A stretch of DNA of 45,758 bases, taken from contig NZ_JAYKTS010000033.1 in the NCBI RefSeq assembly GCF_037024155.1, positions 1 through 45,758 of the forward strand, written 5' to 3'. The notes under the pieces are model-generated. The model had not been told where the DNA came from. It did no database searches and saw only the letters and a program-made list of their open reading frames with translations. A program made the position numbers and the translations under genes. The DNA is from Bacillus sp. 2205SS5-2 (GTDB lineage: Bacteria; Bacillota; Bacilli; Bacillales; Bacillaceae_K). Positions 1 to 7,203 of the stretch are shown piece after piece. Position 1 is the first letter of the stretch. Each line of letters opens with the position of its first letter.

Positions 1-66
1 ATATATTCAAGATTGAGGAGTGAGTTTAGTCAAATTCAGTATGCTTCAGCTTAGGTACTTTGAGAA

Positions 67-135
67 GACTTGAGTCTTGAATTGCGACTTTAGTCGGTGA
101 CATTTATGTCTAAATCCACCTGCTTTAGCGGGTGG
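67..135 (+). repeat. Chain of small hairpins, IS200/IS605-type end relic
   Basis: Four short perfect or near-perfect palindromes follow one another: 67-76 (GACTTGAGTC), 86-95 (GACTTTAGTC), 99-110 (GACATTTATGTC) and 116-135 (arms CCACCTGC and GCGGGTGG). A diverged copy lies at 1053-1110. Such hairpin chains are typical of the right end and omega-RNA region of tnpB-bearing IS200/IS605 elements, and a tnpB-like zinc-finger remnant lies at 1333-1442. The family link is inference. Confidence 0.45.
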
Positions 136-166
136 TCGTTTAAGAGAAATAACCCATGTATATTGC

Positions 167-481
167 TTGAGTTGTGGAGAAAAATTAGAGCAAAAAGGTA
201 GAGGAGCAAAAAGGAAATATTGTTCAACTGAATGTAAAAGGAAATTTGAAAAGGAAAATCCAAAAATATATAAACTTCAGTGTGACTACTGTAGAAACGA
301 ATATCTATCTAAAAGAGTACAAAAGCGAAAGTTTTGCAGTAATGACTGCTACGTTAGAGATAGATTTTTTAAAGAAGAAGATGCAGCAGAAATTTTAGAC
401 AAAATTATGAAGAGCAAAAAGGTTGATTATGTACCTAAGTGGTTAGAAGAATTGTTGCTATCATACATTAGAAATGACTGA
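167..481 (+). CDS. Truncated protein with two CxxC zinc fingers
   Basis: A 104-aa reading frame; the listed TTG start is arbitrary. The frame stays open back to position 101, through the hairpin repeat, and adds another cysteine-containing stretch (Y-C-L-S-C-G), so the original N-terminus appears lost. There are two treble-clef-like cysteine clusters: CxxCG...KYCSTEC at the start, and CDYC...KFCSNDC around residues 39-61. Both are rich in Lys and Arg, as in small DNA- or RNA-binding zinc fingers of phages and mobile elements. No ribosome binding site is visible. I do not recognise the family. The context of IS relics suggests a gene fragment; expression is doubtful. Confidence 0.4.
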   Translation: MSCGEKLEQKGRGAKRKYCSTECKRKFEKENPKIYKLQCDYCRNEYLSKRVQKRKFCSNDCYVRDRFFKEEDAAEILDKIMKSKKVDYVPKWLEELLLSYIRND

Positions 482-1052
482 TCTTGGGGGAATGTAACCC
501 TTAAAAAGGGGTATGATTTAAGATGTATTTTTTAGGGCTATTTTTTTAAATCGATCGCGTTAAAAAAAAATACCCGATATAGAGCGATATTTCTTCGAAA
601 AATAAATATAATCAATAGGGTATCCCATTTTAGGCGTTTCTTGGGGGAACACATTAACGCGAAAATAGACTTTCGTGAAAATGTATCAACCATAAATGAT
701 AACACACGTGGAGTGTGTGGTGCAGTTGGTGTTACGTTAACTAAAATGATGAATGGGGCTTGTCCTTTAGCATGCTACTAATATAGTGTGTTGGGTGACG
801 AGTCTCTTTTGTTTCGAGGAACAAAAATTTTGGTCACAGCGACGCCTCGAGTTTTGTCGAAGAGTAGGTTAGAAGTGCAGCAGTTGGATTGTAGTGCTTC
901 CTCTTTTAAATTATAAATGGGGGGGCGAACTCCACTGTCTTTAGGCAGTACATTCCTTTAACATTCCAATTTGGTATCTACACTTGAGTATGAGGTGATA
1001 GTATGGACCGGTAAAGAAAGTAGTCATGCAGTTAACCTAAGACTTTTAAATA
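482..1052. other. Gene-free stretch, no recognisable feature except one inverted-repeat arm
   Basis: About 570 bp without a credible ORF. Small palindromes occur (for example ACACAC/GTGTGT near 703-718). The arm at 830-861 is repeated in inverted orientation at 1650-1681. The rest looks like decayed mobile DNA. Confidence 0.5.
830..861. repeat. Inverted repeat, left arm (partner 1650-1681)
   Basis: Bases 830-844 (TTGGTCACAGCGACG) are the exact reverse complement of 1667-1681. Similarity continues with a few mismatches through a TTTGTCGAA core, giving arms of about 32 bp placed 790 bp apart. In both arms one frame reads L-V-T-A-T-x-R, so the repeat may be a duplicated piece of a coding sequence. 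Confidence 0.55.
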
Positions 1053-1110
1053 GACTTCAGTCTAGACTGTAACTTTAGTCGCCGACATTCATGTCTGCTT
1101 AACAGTTGAT
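1053..1110 (+). repeat. Second copy of the IS200/IS605-like hairpin chain
   Basis: Hairpins GACTTCAGTC (1053-1062), ACTTTAGTC (1072-1080) and GACATTCATGTC (1084-1095) occur in the same order and spacing as at 67-110. The fourth hairpin has decayed. A diverged, presumably dead, duplicate of the element end. Confidence 0.45.
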
Positions 1111-1154
1111 CGATTAAGAAAAACGACTTGGGCAGACTGACATGCTTTTAACAA

Positions 1155-1295
1155 GGCTGTTTTCGCACCAGTCTATAAACGGTGATATGCTTTGTTTTAG
1201 GCATCATTTCGTCTATTTTTGATGGAAATCAACAGTGAAATGGGCGATTTAATCAAAAATCAGATGAAATAGTCACAATTTATACGAAAAGAGCT
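1155..1295 (-). mobile_element. MITE copy 1, complete, with target-site duplication
   Basis: About 141 bp bounded by GGCTGTTTTCGCA on the left and TACGAAAAGAGC(T) on the right, an imperfect inverted pair. It is flanked by the direct repeat TTTAACAA at 1147-1154 and 1296-1303 (identity extends to 11 bp including GC). It has no coding capacity. The interior (…TCGTCTATTTTTGATGG…GGGCGATTTAATC…) recurs in most other copies listed here. The strand is given so that the GGCTCTTTTCGTA end counts as left. Best-preserved reference copy of subfamily A. Confidence 0.8.
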
Positions 1296-1332
1296 TTTAA
1301 CAATAACAAATATTAAAATGGATGATAAATAA

Positions 1333-1442
1333 TTAGAAGAAAAGGTTAAAACTTGCTCTCACTGTGGCAATAAACAGCCATGAAGCAAGTAGCAAGGCAT
1401 AGTGTCGACAGCTACCCTCAATGTCAAATTGTTTACCAGTAA
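1333..1442 (+). pseudogene. tnpB zinc-finger remnant (frameshifted)
   Basis: The frame ending at 1381 reads V-K-T-C-S-H-C-G-N-K-Q-P and stops. This is the first half of the C-terminal zinc ribbon (CxxCGxKQ) typical of TnpB proteins of IS200/IS605 elements. Shifting one base continues as M-K-Q...Y-P-Q-C-Q to a stop at 1442, resembling the second CxxC half. A MITE copy sits just upstream. Only the zinc ribbon survives, so no function remains. Confidence 0.5.
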
Positions 1443-1510
1443 CACACTATCAGTTACCCTCGGTGCCACAGGCAAATGTACTAGTCTGTTTCATTGCGGA
1501 TATTGAGCTT

Positions 1511-1681
1511 CTAGAACAACAAATTATTGAGTTCTTTTTTCAGTAGTGGATCCTTTTGTACTCTCAATTCGTAAATCCCATTTCTAAGTACTTCAGTTAC
1601 AGCAGCCTTCATTTCTGCAATTCCATCCACTATCCCCAGCCTATCCACATTCGACAAATTCCGAGTCGTCGCTGTGACCAA
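1511..1681 (-). pseudogene. Unrecognised 56-codon coding remnant
   Basis: A minus-strand frame of 56 codons, opening just after an in-frame TGA, ends at TAG 1511-1513. Composition looks protein-like: a hydrophobic, charged helix-forming stretch (I-A-E-M-K-A-A-V-T-E-V-L-R) followed by K-D-P-L-L-K-K-E-L-N-N-L-L. There is no good start codon or ribosome binding site. Its first residues (V-T-A-T) lie in the inverted repeat shared with 830-861. Possibly the C-terminal piece of a lost gene; I do not know the family. Confidence 0.3.
1650..1681. repeat. Inverted repeat, right arm (partner 830-861)
   Basis: Bases 1667-1681 (CGTCGCTGTGACCAA) are exactly complementary to 830-844, with imperfect extension to 1650. 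The arms bracket the second IS605-like relic, MITE copy 1 and the tnpB remnant. Confidence 0.55.
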
Positions 1682-1780
1682 GAATAAAAATCATGCAAAA
1701 ATTACAATATATGAAGGAAGCACGAGTACCGTCCCTGTGCATCCCAAGACAAAAGAAATTCATATTTCTTTCTTTTTTTG

Positions 1781-1822
1781 TAGCACGAAAAATGTTATAC
1801 TGTATTTATATTTTTTGTGCTA
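1781..1822 (+). promoter_or_regulatory. Extended -10 promoter inside an inverted repeat (probable operator)
   Basis: TAGCACGAAAAA (1781-1792) and TTTTTTGTGCTA (1811-1822) are complementary at 11 of 12 positions. Between them lies TGTTATACT (1793-1801), an extended -10 of the TGn-TATAAT type. The -35 is only a T-tract. A repressor dimer on these half-sites would cover the promoter of the DNA-binding-like gene at 1841, so autoregulation is a natural guess. Confidence 0.5.
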
Positions 1823-1840
1823 TAAAAAAGGAGTGAAAAA

Positions 1841-2227
1841 ATGAACCAAATAACCTTTTCATCATACGAAGAATTAGAGAATATGTTGAAGGAAAAATTT
1901 CATAAGAAAGCAAAGTTTATCGGCTTAAGTGATGAAGATATTCAACTATCTAAAATCTATAAAAAGAAAGCGAAAGATCTTTGGGACAAGCATAATTGTC
2001 AACAAATTATCGAACAAAATGGCACTATTACACTAGAGGTATGGATGGATGAAGAAGGAAATAGGAGAACGAAAAGAGGAAGACCTAGAAAAGAAAAGTC
2101 AGAAAAACTTAATTATCCATTACATGTTCGATTGGATGAAGAGTCTTTTAGGAAACTTAACAATTACGCAAAGGAACACGATGTAAACTGTTCTGTGGCA
2201 ATTAGGATGATATTGAAAGAAATTTAA
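1841..2227 (+). CDS. Ribbon-helix-helix-like DNA-binding protein
   Basis: A 128-aa protein; ATG at 1841 is preceded by AAAGGAG with suitable spacing. The N-terminal ~60 residues are charged and helical. Residues ~75-83 are a basic R-G-R-P-R-K linker of AT-hook character. The last ~45 residues (L-H-V-R-L-D-E-E-S-F-R-K-L then helix) have the strand-helix-helix pattern of Arc/CopG-like repressors. The gene stands alone behind a palindromic promoter, as plasmid copy-control or antitoxin-type regulators often do, but no toxin gene is adjacent. A weak hairpin (CATTAAT/ATTAATG, 2243-2264) follows. Function beyond DNA binding is unknown. Confidence 0.6.
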   Translation: MNQITFSSYEELENMLKEKFHKKAKFIGLSDEDIQLSKIYKKKAKDLWDKHNCQQIIEQNGTITLEVWMDEEGNRRTKRGRPRKEKSEKLNYPLHVRLDEESFRKLNNYAKEHDVNCSVAIRMILKEI

Positions 2228-2377
2228 ATAGTGAAATGAAGGACATTAATGAATAAAATTAATGCTCGTTTAAAAAAGGTTGTTGCTTTTTGTACCTACT
2301 CTTGAAGTCTGAAAGAAGCATGCTCATATGCTCTTTTCGAGTTCGAGCTTAAAAGAGGTACGGATAAACAATCGAAA

Positions 2378-2401
2378 ACAACAAAGTATGCGAAAAGAGC
2401 C
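2378..2401 (-). mobile_element. MITE terminal fragment
   Basis: ACAAAGTATGCGAAAAGAGCC is the GGCTCTTTTCG-type end read on the minus strand. Upstream, 2331-2345 carries another GCTCTTTTCGA, and 2279-2290 the GTTGTTGCTTTT motif. Only the ends of a degenerate copy can be aligned. Confidence 0.45.
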
Positions 2402-2434
2402 AAAATCAAAGGTGTTTTTTTAGGAGGATTGAAA

Positions 2435-3181
2435 ATGAAAAAGAATCGTTTTAAGTTTTGTTTTGATTTATCGATTGCAATTACATTTATATTATTATAT
2501 GCTCCAGCCGTTACCAGTGTAGCATTTCATGAAATAGCTAGTATTTTATTGGGAGTAGCACTAATTATTCATTTAGTGTTAAACAAAGATTGGATCATTG
2601 GGATGAGCAAAAGAATAGTCTCAAAAAAAATAAAAGGAAAAGTCTTACTGTCTTATTTATTAAACATAACCCTTTTACTAGATATGTTGATTATAATGAT
2701 CAGTGGGTTACTCATATCCGAGGTTATCTTTCCTAATTTAAGATATTTTACAGGTATAAATTGGCTTGCTCTTCATATTATTTCGGCTATCCTCGGACTA
2801 CTAATAGTCGGAATCCACTTAGGGTTACATTGGAACTGGATCAAACAAATTGGAAACCAGTACACTAGATTCAAGAAACTATTATTCTTTCGTAAACCTT
2901 CTGGGAAAATACTGTTACGTTTATTATTAATTATTGGGACAATTTTCTTGTTGGTACAAGTATTTAAACTGACGTATGTAACGACGGAGTTTTTTAGTGA
3001 CCCGGTTTTAGAAGTTGATAAAAGCGGCGGGACTGAAGGTCATGAAAATCATTTTTCAGTTATCCTTGTAGGAATCCTCCCTGTTTTCACCATCTATGCT
3101 TGTCTTTTGGGTTCAATTGCTTTTTATACCAATTTATTCGAAAAGAGGACCATGAATAAGAAACGTAAAAGAACTTCCTAG
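2435..3181 (+). CDS. DUF4405 family membrane protein (cytochrome b561-like fold)
   Basis: A 248-aa polytopic membrane protein. ATG 2435 is chosen because AGGAGG (2422-2427) lies 7 nt upstream; a TTG two codons earlier overlaps the spacer. There are about five hydrophobic segments. The second and fourth carry paired histidines (H-E-I-A…I-I-H near residues 27-45, L-H-I-I-S-A…G-I-H-L-G-L-H near 113-133), the pattern of DUF4405 proteins proposed to bind haem b between helices. A soluble stretch near residues 188-205 precedes the last helix; the C-terminus is basic. No partner dehydrogenase or flavoprotein gene is nearby. Redox role is inferred from the family. Confidence 0.7.
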   Translation: MKKNRFKFCFDLSIAITFILLYAPAVTSVAFHEIASILLGVALIIHLVLNKDWIIGMSKRIVSKKIKGKVLLSYLLNITLLLDMLIIMISGLLISEVIFPNLRYFTGINWLALHIISAILGLLIVGIHLGLHWNWIKQIGNQYTRFKKLLFFRKPSGKILLRLLLIIGTIFLLVQVFKLTYVTTEFFSDPVLEVDKSGGTEGHENHFSVILVGILPVFTIYACLLGSIAFYTNLFEKRTMNKKRKRTS

Positions 3182-3213
3182 GGGACAGGTTCTGCGTCCC
3201 ACCATTTCAATTT

Positions 3214-3333
3214 AGTCTATAAACGGTGATATAGCTTTGTTTCGGGCATCATTTCGTCTATTTTTAATGGAATCAACAGTGAAATGGGCGATTTAATCAA
3301 AAATCAGATGAAATAGCCACAATGTATACGAAA
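3214..3333 (-). mobile_element. MITE copy 2, left part, interrupted by IS110
   Basis: AGTCTATAAACGGTGATATAGC… to TATACGAA matches copies at 1155 and 7047. The outer GGCTGTTTTCGCA end is replaced by unrelated sequence. On the other side the copy breaks inside its terminal repeat at CGAA, and the missing AAGAGCC appears 1.6 kb away at 4922-4928, directly after the IS110 element. Confidence 0.7.
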
Positions 3334-3418
3334 CCCAGATGATTTCACACTCACACTCCCGGGATGAAAATTTATCTTCTCATGTTTTTTCACTTTTCCA
3401 TTTGCCGATACTGATAAA

Positions 3419-3590
3419 AGCTGTGGAAAGTAGACTTTACGTGCTCTTTTGTGGTGGTTTAAACTCTGAATACGAAACTGTTTGGAATTTGCCTTGTGTT
3501 ACACCCCTTTGTTGACCCTTCTAGCTTTGAAGGTGATCATGGACAGAAAAATGCTTTTTGACCAAGCTTATTCCACTTTCCATAGACTTC
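3419..3590 (+). ncRNA. Candidate IS110 bridge RNA
   Basis: In the 5' noncoding end, GCTCTTTT (3443-3450) equals one flank of the insertion site read on the minus strand. ATACGAAA (3470-3477) is complementary to the other flank of that same strand. The order and 19-nt separation fit the left and right target guides of a bridge-RNA target loop. Further on, ACAGAAAAA (3543-3551) equals the element's right end plus core (4915-4923), fitting a right donor guide 3' of a CCTTC/GAAGG hairpin (3519-3535 region). TGGAAAGT (3424-3431) can pair with ACTTTCCA (3575-3582) and close the whole structure. No convincing left donor guide was found. RNA ends are guesses. Confidence 0.5.
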
Positions 3591-3613
3591 ATTTTTAATT
3601 GGAGATGATTTTA

Positions 3614-4756
3614 ATGGACGTTTTGCTTTCCCATTGTGCGGGTATGGACATTCATCAAAAGGAAATTGTCGTTTGTTCGCTCACTGGCAATCATGAGGAT
3701 GCCACTGAAAAGGAGACCAAAACCTTTTCTACTTTAACTAAAAGTCTTTTTGAATTATTAAAGTGGTTAGAAGAAAAAGGAATCACTCACATCGCAATGG
3801 AAAGTACCGGGATCTATTGGAAGCCGATCTACAATATTCTGGAAGGCTCTTTCGATATTACGATTGCCAATGCCCAACGGATTAAGAATGTGCCCGGTCG
3901 TAAAACGGATGTTTCAGATGCAGAGTGGATTGCTAAACTACTTCGTCACGGATTAATCGAGAAGAGCTTCGTTCCCTCTCAGGACCTTCGGGAATTACGA
4001 AATCTAACTCGTTTACGTAAGAAATGGATTGGAAATTTAACGGCTGAAAAAAATAGGATTTCAAAAGTACTCGAGTGTTCAAATATTAAGCTTGGGTCTG
4101 TGATTTCCGACATATTTGGGGTTTCCGGGCGCAAACTGTTAAATCAATTAGTGGAAAAAGGGTATCTTGATTCGGCGGATGTTGATTCAACGATTCATCA
4201 TTCTCTCCGAAAAAAAGCGAATACGATTACCGAATCTCTATTTGGAACACTCAATGAGCACCAAATGTTTATGATTAGAAGCTCTTGGAACCATATAGAA
4301 TTCTTAGAAGAGTCCATTCAAGAACTAGAAGACAAGATCAACAATCTTCTTCTAGCTTATCAAGAGGAAAAAGAGATTCTGTTATCTATTCCAGGCATAA
4401 AGGAACATACAGCAGCTTGCATCCTAGCTGAAGTGGGAACAGATATGACACAATTCCCTTCTTCTAGACATTTAGCTTCATGGGCTGGAGTATCTCCAGA
4501 AAACAACGAAAGTGCAGGTGAAAAGAAAGGCACCAAGAGCGTACAAGGAACCCCACATATAAAAACCGCACTTTGTGAAGTAGCGTGGGCCATTTCAAGA
4601 TCGAAGAAGACAGCCATGTCCTCCACTTTTTGGGCACTATCCGCTAGAAGAGGAAAGAAAAAAGCATTAATAGCCATCGCTCATAAGATTCTTAGAATTA
4701 TTTACACGTTATTTCTCAATAAGCAAACCTTTTCAGAACCACGTTTAGCCAGCTAA
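3614..4756 (+). CDS. IS110 family transposase
   Basis: A 380-aa DEDD recombinase. ATG 3614 has GGAG 9 nt upstream; the TTG at 3599 overlaps that site. The N-terminal RuvC-like domain carries acidic residues in G-M-D-I-H (D12), A-M-E-S-T-G and K-T-D-V-S-D-A-E. A helical linker follows (about 115-250). The C-terminal transposase_20 domain starts at S-I-P-G-I and includes W-A-G-V-S-P…E-S-A-G, where the serine at about residue 300 is the expected second catalytic residue. The frame is intact and full length, so the element may be active. IS110 proteins use a self-encoded bridge RNA to pair donor and target; the candidate RNA lies immediately upstream. Confidence 0.9.
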   Translation: MDVLLSHCAGMDIHQKEIVVCSLTGNHEDATEKETKTFSTLTKSLFELLKWLEEKGITHIAMESTGIYWKPIYNILEGSFDITIANAQRIKNVPGRKTDVSDAEWIAKLLRHGLIEKSFVPSQDLRELRNLTRLRKKWIGNLTAEKNRISKVLECSNIKLGSVISDIFGVSGRKLLNQLVEKGYLDSADVDSTIHHSLRKKANTITESLFGTLNEHQMFMIRSSWNHIEFLEESIQELEDKINNLLLAYQEEKEILLSIPGIKEHTAACILAEVGTDMTQFPSSRHLASWAGVSPENNESAGEKKGTKSVQGTPHIKTALCEVAWAISRSKKTAMSSTFWALSARRGKKKALIAIAHKILRIIYTLFLNKQTFSEPRLAS

Positions 4757-4918
4757 GTCGCTCATTCATTCTATACTTAACGAGGTTGTGTTTTTTAAAA
4801 AATGGAGGGCACACCCTTATTTTTCTATGAACTTTTTTATTCATCCACTTTAAGAGCAAAAATTCCCTCATTGAAGAGTTTTGTACCATTGGCCTTTTGT
4901 TGTTTTTTATTTTCACAG

Positions 4919-4928
4919 AAAAAGAGCC
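4919..4928 (-). mobile_element. MITE copy 2, displaced terminus
   Basis: AAAAAGAGCC is the terminal repeat end separated from 3214-3333 by the IS110 insertion. Joining the two restores TATACGAAAAGAGCC as in the copy at 1155-1295. Confidence 0.6.
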
Positions 4929-5118
4929 TTTACAAAAGATAGAAAGACAAAAACAATAGATTCCTGACTGTAATGTGATAGTCTGTTGTTTGATTAACGG
5001 TGATTACATTCACAAGATTTTACCACTGTTCTTGAAGGGATTTACCAGGTTAAGCGAACATTATTGCCAGGGGTGCCGGGGGGCAGTTCTCAGAGGGAGC
5101 AATTGGAAATTTTGCGTC

Positions 5119-5160
5119 ACAAAGGCACAACTAGCGTATAAATGCTAGTTGTGCCTTTGT
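5119..5160. repeat. Perfect 17-bp palindrome
   Basis: ACAAAGGCACAACTAGC (5119-5135), 8-nt spacer, then its exact complement (5144-5160). No T-tract follows on either strand, so it is not a classical intrinsic terminator. Unexplained hairpin or protein site. Confidence 0.6.
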
Positions 5161-5504
5161 TGTGTTGATCGGGTATTCACTACGGCAAAATTTTTGATTG
5201 CCAAAGAAGAAGGAAGTCGCGGTCCCTGGATATGAAATTTCAACCCTTGTTTATTCACTAAATTGTTTATTTTAGAAGAAGGATTTTATTGATTTGCGTC
5301 GAATGAATAATGGAATTTCAATTAAGTAGCCTTCTTGTGTTTGATTCACCACTTTATATAGTCATCACTATACTATATTTTACCTATATATCATTGGGAT
5401 AAAGTTTTTTAAGCCATCGAGATTAGCGATTTCGTTCTTCCTCTGGCTCCTTTTCATAATGGAGGGATAGATTGACAGATAGCTTGTCCCTGCCAACGCA
5501 TTGT

Positions 5505-5543
5505 AGAGCCACCACTCAAACTTATTGAGTAGTGGCTCTTTTA
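5505..5543 (+). terminator. Terminator-like hairpin
   Basis: AGAGCCACCACTCA and TGAGTAGTGGCTCT pair with one mismatch, followed by TTTTAC. The T-tract is on the plus strand, yet no plus-strand gene lies just upstream apart from the IS110 transposase 750 bp away. Confidence 0.45.
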
Positions 5544-5710
5544 CATTTTTTACTCGAGCCAAGGGGGCAGGTACCTTGGTTCCTTAGCAAGTTTAAATTC
5601 AAATAGGTGTACAGATCACTGTCCCCCTAGGTTACATGTTAAACAATCGCTTCTCTCAAATACAAAAACAATAACTTAATAGCATCAGAAACAATCCACA
5701 CTCGGATCTT

Positions 5711-6688
5711 TTATCTCATAATCATACCGGAGGAACCGTCGCCTTGGCCACCAATCAATGCCAAACGCTCTGCTACGTCTTCTTCTGTTAAGCCATGCTC
5801 TTGAATATAGCGGTTTTCAGGACTCTTTCGGCATTCGTCCGAGCAGCTTCTCATATATTTATGCTCGTTATCTTCAGAGCATAGAATCTTTTTGTTGCAT
5901 GGTGGATGAGCACAATTTACGTAGCGTTCACAAGGTTCACCTGTAAAGTAGTCTTTTCCGACGATTACATGCTCTGTTTGGTTCACAGGGACACCGATGC
6001 GTTCGTCGAATACGTAAAGTTGCCCGTCCCATAGTTGCCCTTTTACTTCAGGATCTTGACCATAGGTGACGATTCCACCATGAAGCTGTGCGACATCCTC
6101 AAAACCTTCTTTTACTAACCAACCTGAGAATTTTTCACAACGGATACCACCTGTACAATACGTAATGATTTTCTTGCCTTCTAATTTATCTTTATTATCA
6201 CGAACCCAATTTGGAAGGTCGCGGAAGTTGCGGATATCCGGCTTCACGGCTCCTCTAAAGTGTCCTAAATCATATTCATAGTCGTTCCGTGCATCAAGAA
6301 GAATGGTGTCTTCTTGTTGAATCTGCTCGAAGAAATCTTTCGGAGCAAGATATTTACCTGTTACTTCATTTGGATTCACATCATCTTCAAGACGAAGGGT
6401 CACGAGTTCTGGACGATGCTTTACTTTTAATTTATTGAAAGCATGTTCATCTGCTTCATCGATTTTGAACACAGTGTCCGCAAAATGAGGATCCTGTCTC
6501 ATCGCTTTCATATAAGCATCTGTCTGCTCAATTGTACCGGAGCATGTTCCATTGATTCCTTCAGATGAAATGAGGATTCTTCCTTTGAGTCCAAGCTCGT
6601 CGCACAGTTCTTTGTGCTGGGCCGTAACCTCCTCAGGATTTTCAATGGTTACATAGTTGTAATACAGTAGTACTCGATAATTTTTCAT
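5711..6688 (-). CDS. trhO: tRNA uridine(34) hydroxylase (rhodanese family)
   Basis: A 325-aa YbfQ/TrhO-type protein that makes 5-hydroxyuridine at wobble position 34 of tRNAs, the first step to 5-methoxyuridine. The start is ATG 6688, preceded by AGGTGG at 8 nt; a GTG four codons earlier lies inside that ribosome site. Order: an N-terminal ferredoxin-like domain ([10 protein letters not shown]), a rhodanese domain (L-L-D-A-R-N-D-Y-E) with active-site Cys178 in Y-C-T-G-G-I-R-C-E, and a C-terminal cysteine-rich segment (N-C-A-H-P-P-C…C-S-D-E-C) likely binding a metal. Full length for the family. Monocistronic, flanked by repeats. Confidence 0.92.
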   Translation of the reverse strand: MKNYRVLLYYNYVTIENPEEVTAQHKELCDELGLKGRILISSEGINGTCSGTIEQTDAYMKAMRQDPHFADTVFKIDEADEHAFNKLKVKHRPELVTLRLEDDVNPNEVTGKYLAPKDFFEQIQQEDTILLDARNDYEYDLGHFRGAVKPDIRNFRDLPNWVRDNKDKLEGKKIITYCTGGIRCEKFSGWLVKEGFEDVAQLHGGIVTYGQDPEVKGQLWDGQLYVFDERIGVPVNQTEHVIVGKDYFTGEPCERYVNCAHPPCNKKILCSEDNEHKYMRSCSDECRKSPENRYIQEHGLTEEDVAERLALIGGQGDGSSGMIMR

Positions 6689-6765
6689 GATTATTTCCAC
6701 CTGTCGATATATATTTGCAAGATATAATCTTAGGATTCTGTTCCTTATTACTCTTACGATGTTCT

Positions 6766-6771
6766 ATTATA
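6766..6771 (-). promoter_or_regulatory. -10 element of the trhO promoter
   Basis: Minus-strand TATAAT preceded by TTG, 78 nt upstream of the trhO start codon. The -35 region is poor (TACATT at 17-bp spacing). Confidence 0.4.
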
Positions 6772-7046
6772 ACAAGTTTTTTAAAGAAATGTATTATGTA
6801 TGAATTTGAGCGGGGGAGGGAGTGTGAGGAAATAGTGGTGGAAACTGGGTTTTGGGAAAGGAAGGAGCTAAAGGTAGAGCATGTGAATTGAGTTAGAATG
6901 TAGGTGTTATATCAAGCGTGTTGATTAACCAATAATATCCATCACGACATTTCATCCCGTTCAATGGTGAGTAATCGCATCCCGAGCTGAAATTCACGAC
7001 CAAATCCTCTATTTTCACCCCTTTACAACCGTATCTCTTTTTAAAA

Positions 7047-7201
7047 GGCTGTTTTCGCAAAGATTGTTGCTTTTCGCACCAGTCTATAAACGGTGAAATA
7101 GCTTTGTTTCGGGCATCAATTCGTCTATTTTTAATGGGAACCAACATGAAAATGGGCGATTTAATCAAAAACCAGATGAAATAGCCACAATATATACGAA
7201 G
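7047..7201 (-). mobile_element. MITE copy 3
   Basis: Runs from GGCTGTTTTCGCA through AGTCTATAAACGGTG and GGGCGATTTAATC to TATATACGAA. It carries 17 extra bases (AAGATTGTTGCTTTTCGCA type) after the first end compared with copy 1. It stops at CGAA, the same base at which IS110 entered copy 2, and is followed directly by the tandem repeat. Confidence 0.7.
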
Positions 7202-7203
7202 AT

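Larger units (their letters stand above)
3334..4918 (+). mobile_element. IS110-family insertion sequence, complete
   Basis: The boundaries come from reconstituting the interrupted MITE terminus (TATACGAA + AAGAGCC). The left junction reads CGAAA/CCCAGATG and the right CACAG/AAAAAGAGCC, with a few A residues that cannot be assigned. Total is ~1585 bp: 280 bp of 5' noncoding DNA, one transposase gene, 162 bp of 3' noncoding DNA. There are no terminal inverted repeats or target duplication beyond shared A residues, as expected for IS110. A long 5' noncoding end is the arrangement of the IS110 subgroup, whose bridge RNA is encoded there. Confidence 0.75.
4929..5710. other. Gene-free spacer with two hairpins
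   Basis: No credible coding sequence. It contains the isolated long palindrome at 5119-5160 and the terminator-like hairpin at 5505-5543. A short ORF across 5380-5562 on the minus strand runs through the terminator and was rejected. Confidence 0.5.

Noticed and set aside
67-135. CRISPR-like array from repeated short palindromes
   Set aside because: The palindromes differ from each other and there are no equal-length spacers; IS end hairpins explain them better.
4360-4677. 105-aa antisense ORF in the transposase gene
   Set aside because: Shadow frame of a well-supported coding sequence.
6893-7168. 91-aa minus-strand ORF
   Set aside because: Half of it is MITE copy 3; no ribosome binding site.
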